Source of the DNA: Ruminococcus sp.
Lineage (GTDB): Bacteria > Bacillota > Clostridia > Oscillospirales > Acutalibacteraceae
Direction of reading: 5' to 3'
Assembly: GCA_017380355.1 (NCBI GenBank)
Contig: JAFOED010000085.1
Coordinates: 1-17,892, forward strand
Length of the DNA stretch: 17,892 bases
Shown here: piece by piece, positions 14,121 to 17,892 of the stretch
Layout: each line of letters opens with the position of its first letter
Position numbering within the stretch: the stretch's first letter is position 1
The notes under the pieces: model-generated
The model's database searches: none
What the model was told of the DNA's origin: nothing
Seen by the model: the letters and a program-made list of their open reading frames with translations, nothing else
Translations under genes and position numbers: made by a program

Positions 14121-14771
14121 ATGAAGAAATATGATATAGCACTTTTTGACCTTGACGGTACTATTTCTGCCAGTGCAGATGGCATCCGTTACTGTATAGA
14201 AAAGACGCTTGATATTATGGGAAAGCCACACCCTGATTTAAGCGATTACTCTAAGTACATAGGACCACCGCTTCTGATGACTTTCCAGAAGCTGTGCAAA
14301 CTTGACCCGAGTGAAGCTCAGAAAGCGGTCGAGATTTACGTCAAGCTCTACGACGTTGACGGACTTAAGCAAAACAAGCTCTTTGACGGTATAGAAGACG
14401 TGCTGAAAGCGTGCAAAGAAAACGAAATCCGTATCGCTGTGTGCTCTTCTAAACACGAGAAAATCGCGACAGAAGTAGTGAAGCTTTTAGGTGTATACGA
14501 TTATTTCGACGCGGTGTGTGGCTCGACTATCGACGGCAGTCGAAAAGAAAAAGAAGATCTCATCCCGTATGCGCTTAGCACCTTAAAAGCTGACGGTACT
14601 GAAAAAGTCGTTATGATAGGCGACACGAAATTTGACTGCAAAGGCGCTGTTGCATGCGGTGTCGATTTCATCGGTGTGACTTATGGTTACGGCACACTCG
14701 AGGATATGAAAAACGCAGGCGGAAAAATTTTTGCCGAAACTACACACAAACTACACAATTTACTCTTTTAA
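14121..14771 (+). CDS. HAD-family phosphatase (phosphoglycolate phosphatase-like)
   Basis: A 216-residue cytoplasmic hydrolase with all four HAD motifs: nucleophile Asp10 and acid/base Asp12 in FDLDGT, CSSK around 110-115, a lysine after the VCGSTIDGSRKEKEDLIP segment, and Asp168/Asp172 in MIGDTKFD. A small alpha-helical cap (about 15-85) sits after motif I, as in the Gph/PpaX/YjjG subfamily. It likely dephosphorylates a small phosphometabolite such as phosphoglycolate or a nucleotide; the substrate cannot be told from sequence. The start at 14121 follows AAAAGGTGAG. It is divergent from ychF and 56 bases upstream of the DUF4830 gene in the same direction. No hairpin terminator lies between them, so co-transcription is possible. 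Confidence 0.88.
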   Translation: MKKYDIALFDLDGTISASADGIRYCIEKTLDIMGKPHPDLSDYSKYIGPPLLMTFQKLCKLDPSEAQKAVEIYVKLYDVDGLKQNKLFDGIEDVLKACKENEIRIAVCSSKHEKIATEVVKLLGVYDYFDAVCGSTIDGSRKEKEDLIPYALSTLKADGTEKVVMIGDTKFDCKGAVACGVDFIGVTYGYGTLEDMKNAGGKIFAETTHKLHNLLF

Positions 14772-14827
14772 TCATAGTGTAATATCCTTTCGCGTATATT
14801 GTGACAAATGTACGTTGAGGTGAGACT

Positions 14828-15310
14828 ATGTTTGTTGTGATGCACAAAGGTAAAGTGAGAAGAATAATTTTTATTTTTACTGCTGTTTTTCTTTTGTTGT
14901 CTGTGGTGATGTTTGGTACTGTATGTGTGCCACAGAAAACCGCACAATGTGGGGAGATTACATACACCACAGAGCTTAAAGAAGAGTCGGTTGACGGATT
15001 TGCGTCACAATTTCAGATACAAACGGGAGAGATGTACTGCGAGAAAACGGTCACTATCCCTGAATTTTTCAACAAAACTTACTGTAGGTATAACGAGCTC
15101 CAGCGTCTTCAGGGGCTCGACCTTGAAAAATATAAAGGTAAACAGTGCACTCTTTTCGTGTACGAGATTAGTGATTTTACCGCAGATTACGAAAAAGCGT
15201 ACCTTACGTTGCTTATATATAAGGACTTCGTAATCGGCGGACACATCTCGACTTTGACACAAAGCGAGGAGCTGTACACCTTTTTCGGAGAAAAGTATGG
15301 AGAAATTTGA
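14828..15310 (+). CDS. DUF4830-type membrane-anchored protein
   Basis: A 160-residue protein of unknown function. A basic N-terminus is followed by one hydrophobic segment (about residues 12-34, IIFIFTAVFLLLSVVMFGTV) that should anchor or export it. There is no convincing lipobox. The extracytoplasmic part has YNELQRLQGLDLEKYKGKQ and a later LTLLIYKDFVIGGHIST, a pattern I associate with the DUF4830 family of clostridial proteins (YN.LQ..QG.DL..YKGK ... VIGG). I assign this by memory of the pattern, not by a search. The start at 14828 has GAGG 7 bases upstream; the Met at 14840 is an alternative. Its end overlaps the RsuA-type gene by 14 bases, indicating translational coupling with an enzyme of unrelated function. 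Confidence 0.72.
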   Translation: MFVVMHKGKVRRIIFIFTAVFLLLSVVMFGTVCVPQKTAQCGEITYTTELKEESVDGFASQFQIQTGEMYCEKTVTIPEFFNKTYCRYNELQRLQGLDLEKYKGKQCTLFVYEISDFTADYEKAYLTLLIYKDFVIGGHISTLTQSEELYTFFGEKYGEI

Positions 15311-16019
15311 AAGACTCGACAAAATAATATCGACTCAGACGAGCTACTCTCGAAAAGACATAAAAAAGCTATGTCGTAGCGGTGATATATATGTAAACGG
15401 ACAAGTGTGCAGAAATTCTGACGCAAAAGTAGACCCGCAAAATACAGAAATTATCGTTTGTGGCGAAAAAATCGAGTACAAGCGTTACGTTTACTATATG
15501 ATGAACAAGCCTAAAGGTGTGCTTTCTGCAAGTAACGATAAAAACGCACCGACCGTAATCGACCTGGTGCCTGAAAACTTATACAGAAAGAATCTCTTTC
15601 CAGCCGGCAGACTAGATAAGGATACAACAGGACTGTTGATTATCACAGACGACGGAGATTTCGCCCACAGAATGCTCTCGCCTAATAAAAAAGTGTACAA
15701 GCACTACATCGCAACTGTGGACAAAGAACTCGACGAAAGCGTTAAGAGTGAATTTGAAAACGGTATAGTGCTCAGTGACGGTACTGTGTGCCAGAAAGCG
15801 TTTTTTGAGAAAATCGGCCCTTGTGTCGCACGTGTTCAGATTTGTGAAGGCAAGTTTCATCAGGTGAAGAAGATGTTTTCTGCGTGCTCGTATATAGTTG
15901 AGGAGCTCAGACGTGTACAGATAGGAAGCCTGAAACTCGACGAAAATCTACAGGAAGGTCAGACAAGAGAACTGACCGAAAACGAGAAATTATTAATATT
16001 TGATACAAAAAATGACTAA
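15297..16019 (+). CDS. rsuA: RsuA-family 16S rRNA pseudouridine synthase
   Basis: Converts a specific uridine in 16S rRNA (U516 in E. coli) to pseudouridine. The 240-residue protein begins with an S4 RNA-binding domain (about 1-60, RLDKIISTQTSYSRKDIKKLCRSGDIYVNG). It continues with the catalytic domain: MNKPKGVLSA, catalytic Asp107 in GRLDKDTTGLLIIT, YKHYIATVD, and EGKFHQVKKMF, the form typical of RsuA rather than RluB/E/F. The start at 15297 lies within the end of the DUF4830 gene with GGAG 6 bases upstream, so translation is coupled. I see no strong terminator in the roughly 90 bases after the stop. A different small-subunit target or the RluB branch is possible but less likely. Confidence 0.9.
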   Translation: MEKFERLDKIISTQTSYSRKDIKKLCRSGDIYVNGQVCRNSDAKVDPQNTEIIVCGEKIEYKRYVYYMMNKPKGVLSASNDKNAPTVIDLVPENLYRKNLFPAGRLDKDTTGLLIITDDGDFAHRMLSPNKKVYKHYIATVDKELDESVKSEFENGIVLSDGTVCQKAFFEKIGPCVARVQICEGKFHQVKKMFSACSYIVEELRRVQIGSLKLDENLQEGQTRELTENEKLLIFDTKND

Positions 16020-16091
16020 ATTAAGCCTTGATTTTTAGACTTATGGTCATACTATATAAAAAATCGGTCAAATATTTAGTGAAAAAATAGG

Positions 16092-16120
16092 TGGTAAAAA
16101 TAAAAAGTTTGTGTTACAAT
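16092..16120 (+). promoter_or_regulatory. Promoter of the sugar-importer ATPase gene
   Basis: TACAAT (16115-16120) with TG one base upstream (extended -10) and a weak TGGTAA (16092-16097) 17 bases before it. The leader would be about 50 bases, ending in GGAGG 7 bases before ATG 16176. Confidence 0.5.
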
Positions 16121-16175
16121 ACATATTGATATAGGTAGACGTGTAGTTATGCACGCTATTATTGGAGGTTTTCAC

Positions 16176-17294
16176 ATGGCAAAAGTTTCATTACAACACA
16201 TTTACAAAATTTATGATGGCGGCGTTGTCGCAGTTACAGACTTCAACCTCGAAATCGAGGATAAAGAATTTATCATCCTCGTTGGTCCTTCAGGTTGCGG
16301 TAAGTCAACAACTCTTCGAATGATCGCTGGTCTCGAAGACATTTCAAAGGGTGAGCTCTACATCGGCGATATGCTCGCTAACGACGTAGCTCCTAAGGAC
16401 AGAGATATTGCGATGGTATTCCAGAACTACGCTCTCTATCCACACATGACAGTTTATGATAACATGGCTTTCGGCCTTAAGCTCAGAAAGATGCCTAAGG
16501 AAGAAATCGCTAGAAGAGTACAGGAAGCAGCTCGTATCCTCGGTATCGAGGAGTACCTCGACAGAAAGCCAAAGGCTCTCTCCGGTGGTCAGAGACAGCG
16601 TGTAGCGCTCGGTCGTGCTATCGTTCGTGATCCTAAGGTATTCTTACTTGACGAGCCTCTCTCAAACCTTGACGCAAAGCTCAGAGCTAACATGAGAACT
16701 GAGATTTCTAAGCTCTACCAGAGACTCGGCACAACATTTATTTACGTAACTCATGACCAGACTGAGGCTATGACAATGGGTACAAGAATCGTTGTTATGA
16801 AAGACGGTTTCATCCAGCAGGTTGACACACCTCAGCACCTTTATGATATGCCATGTAACGAGTTCGTTGCTGGATTTATCGGTTCACCACAGATGAACTT
16901 CATCGACGCTGTTCTCGTTAAGGAAGGCGCAAACTACGCTCTCAAGTTCGACGAGTATTCAATCACTCTTCCTGAGTCAAAGAACAAGGACAACTGTCTC
17001 GCTGCTTACGCTGGCAAGGCTGTTAGATTCGGTATCCGTCCTGAGCACGTACACGACGAGGCTGACTTCATCGCTAAGTGCGAGGGTGGCAACGGTGTTA
17101 TCAAAGCTAACGTTGACGTTACTGAGCTTATGGGTGCAGAAATCTACCTCTATGTAAACATCGGCGGTATCCCTGTAACAGCTAGAGTTGAGCCACACTC
17201 AACAGCTAAGCCTGGTGATACAATTGAGATCGCTTTCGACCTCGAGAAGATCCACATTTTCGACAAGGATACAGAGTGCACAATCACTAACTAA
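16176..17294 (+). CDS. Sugar ABC transporter ATPase (MsmX/UgpC type)
   Basis: The cytoplasmic ATP-hydrolysing subunit of carbohydrate (CUT1) importers, 372 residues. Motifs: Walker A 37-45 (GPSGCGKST), Q-loop in VFQNYALYPHMTVYDN, signature LSGGQRQRVALGRA at 135-148, Walker B VFLLDEP at 155-161 followed by LSNLDAK, and switch His193 in THDQ. Residues from about 240 on form the OB-fold/TOBE regulatory domain (FGIRPEHV). The start at 16176 follows GGAGG; the in-frame ATG at 16149 would place the ribosome site inside the coding region. No permease or binding-protein gene adjoins it. This fits the MsmX pattern, where one ATPase powers several sugar importers encoded elsewhere. Frequent CTC and GCT codons suggest high expression. 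Confidence 0.93.
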   Translation: MAKVSLQHIYKIYDGGVVAVTDFNLEIEDKEFIILVGPSGCGKSTTLRMIAGLEDISKGELYIGDMLANDVAPKDRDIAMVFQNYALYPHMTVYDNMAFGLKLRKMPKEEIARRVQEAARILGIEEYLDRKPKALSGGQRQRVALGRAIVRDPKVFLLDEPLSNLDAKLRANMRTEISKLYQRLGTTFIYVTHDQTEAMTMGTRIVVMKDGFIQQVDTPQHLYDMPCNEFVAGFIGSPQMNFIDAVLVKEGANYALKFDEYSITLPESKNKDNCLAAYAGKAVRFGIRPEHVHDEADFIAKCEGGNGVIKANVDVTELMGAEIYLYVNIGGIPVTARVEPHSTAKPGDTIEIAFDLEKIHIFDKDTECTITN

Positions 17295-17407
17295 TCCGAT
17301 TTTTACCTGCATTTTGGTATAATTTCAATTTTGTAATTAAAAATATTTTTTCTTACAATATTTGACGTTGTACTTTTGTAAATGTTTATAAATCTTTTGT
17401 TTATTTT

Positions 17408-17450
17408 GCCCACCGCAGAGGGAAAAACCCGATTGCGGTGGGCTTTTTTT
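17408..17450 (+). terminator. Strong terminator 114 bases after the ATPase gene
   Basis: GCCCACCGCA (17408-17417) pairs with TGCGGTGGGC (17434-17443). The 16-base loop can form an inner GGG/CCC stem (17420-17422 with 17428-17430). Seven T residues follow (17444-17450). Confidence 0.92.
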
Positions 17451-17455
17451 GCTTT

Positions 17456-17539
17456 TTTGTGCAATTTGTATATCGCTTTGTGCAAATTACCATTGTGAAA
17501 TATTTATGAATAAATTGTATATTTTTTGTACATAAATAT
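17456..17539. repeat. Paired short repeats upstream of the last gene
   Basis: TTTGTGCAA occurs twice in direct orientation (17456-17464 and 17477-17485), starts 21 bases apart, about two helical turns. Just after, ATATTTATG (17500-17508) and CATAAATAT (17531-17539) form a perfect 9-base inverted repeat with a 22-base spacer. Both lie upstream of the promoter at 17570 and could be protein-binding sites. Confidence 0.45.
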
Positions 17540-17569
17540 CATTAAAAACTCGTAATTTTTAAAAAAAGG

Positions 17570-17598
17570 TTGATTTTTGCGTTCTTTTTGTGTAATAT
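17570..17598 (+). promoter_or_regulatory. Promoter of the partial regulator-like gene
   Basis: TTGATT (17570-17575), a 17-base spacer and TAATAT (17593-17598). The leader would be about 75 bases, ending in GGAGG (17668-17672) 6 bases before the ATG at 17679. Confidence 0.65.
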
Positions 17599-17678
17599 GT
17601 ATATGAAAACGTGGGCTTTTTATTGAAAATCCCTAATCGTTCGGTAAATTGACTATTTTATTTTTGCGGAGGCATATC

Positions 17679-17892
17679 ATGTCTAACAGATTATTTCAAG
17701 GCGTAATCCATCAGATGAAGGATGCAATCGACAGAACTATCGGCGTTGTTGACGAGACATCAGTAGTAATCGCGTGCTCAGAGCTCGGTAGAATCGGTGA
17801 AGTTAACGAGAACATCAACTCAGAGACTTTATCAGCTACTGTTACTTTTGCCATCAATGGCCATACTTTCAAATCATTCTGCTCAAGCTCAA
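17679..17892 (+). CDS. Probable CdaR/PucR-like regulator, N-terminal part (partial)
   Basis: Only the first 71 codons are in the window. The start at 17679 has GGAGG 6 bases upstream. The visible protein begins MSNRLFQGVIHQMKDAIDRT and continues IGVVDETSVVIACSELGRIGEVNE. A short amphipathic helix, a beta strand of the VVDE type, then an IACSELGRIG strand-turn resembles the sensory N-terminal domain of sugar-diacid (CdaR) and PucR-type regulators, where a similar IIGSGDxxRIG segment occurs. The DNA-binding part would lie beyond the window edge. The resemblance is moderate; another sensor-domain protein is possible. Its position after a sugar-importer ATPase fits a carbohydrate-responsive regulator, but a strong terminator and its own promoter separate the two genes. 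Confidence 0.5.
   Translation, partial: MSNRLFQGVIHQMKDAIDRTIGVVDETSVVIACSELGRIGEVNENINSETLSATVTFAINGHTFKSFCSSS

Larger units (their letters stand above)
17295..17678 (+). other. AT-rich intergenic region with possible small transcript
   Basis: A 384-base gap with no convincing protein gene. It holds a perfect extended -10 (TG-G-TATAAT, 17315-17323), a TTGTAA-17-TACAAT pair (17331-17359), TTGACG (17362-17367) 19 bases before TATAAA (17387-17392), the strong terminator at 17408-17450, and two repeat structures. The promoter of the last gene follows at 17570. Some promoter matches are expected by chance in such AT-rich sequence. Confidence 0.5.

Noticed and set aside
13998..14231. 78-residue N-terminal extension of YchF
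   Set aside because: Overlaps the divergent HAD gene, lacks family similarity, and a good ribosome site marks the canonical start at 13997.
16149..16175. In-frame ATG upstream of the ABC ATPase start
   Set aside because: The Shine-Dalgarno GGAGG would fall within the coding region and the nine extra residues are not part of the family N-terminus.
17303..17485. 60-residue Lys/Arg-rich minus-strand open frame
   Set aside because: It spans the strong terminator, has an AT-driven composition and shows no convincing ribosome site.
1..17892. CRISPR array, IS element, toxin-antitoxin or phage cluster
   Set aside because: No regularly spaced repeats, transposase, integrase or structural phage genes were seen. 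The XRE genes alone do not justify a toxin-antitoxin call.

Overview
The window looks like chromosome of a low-GC, Gram-positive, anaerobic clostridium, most likely an Oscillospiraceae/Ruminococcus-type gut bacterium. The evidence is a clostridial-type citrate synthase, strong GGAGG ribosome sites, T-rich intrinsic terminators, a DUF4830-type protein, and a secreted papain-like protease ending in a type I dockerin. The species is not identified. Almost everything is ordinary housekeeping sequence. I see no CRISPR array, IS element, prophage block or rRNA.

Positions 1-9038, + strand: the last 25 codons of a cysteine synthase; citrate synthase with its own promoter; an EamA/DMT-type transporter; pyruvate kinase (no extra C-terminal domain); a 1134-residue secreted protease (signal peptide, C1A peptidase, lectin-like region, FIVAR-like helices, GLUG-like region, leucine-rich repeats, dockerin); then an overlapping pair made of a CPBP/CAAX-type intramembrane protease and a small helix-turn-helix protein with a C-terminal membrane segment. 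Most of these genes are separated by clear hairpin terminators.

Positions 9061-13997, - strand: a hairpin usable in both directions separates the convergent blocks. Reading leftward from the right are ychF, an XRE regulator with a palindrome inside its own promoter, rpsO and pnp. rpsO-pnp is the classical S15/PNPase pair. Both genes have structured leaders, and the pnp leader folds into a long stem whose plus-strand mismatches become G-U pairs on the transcribed strand. A + strand tRNA-Thr(CGT) sits between the XRE gene and ychF, followed by a strong terminator and the C-terminal remnant of another HTH repressor.

Positions 14121-17892, + strand: a HAD phosphatase, a DUF4830-type membrane-anchored protein overlapping an RsuA-type pseudouridine synthase, an MsmX/UgpC-type sugar-importer ATPase with no permease beside it, a 384-base AT-rich intergenic region with a strong terminator and several promoter-like sites, and the start of a probable CdaR/PucR-like regulator cut by the window edge.

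The most interesting candidates are the protease/membrane-HTH pair (possible regulated intramembrane proteolysis), the pnp leader RNA, the S15 leader, the dockerin protease architecture, and the HTH remnant beside the tRNA.
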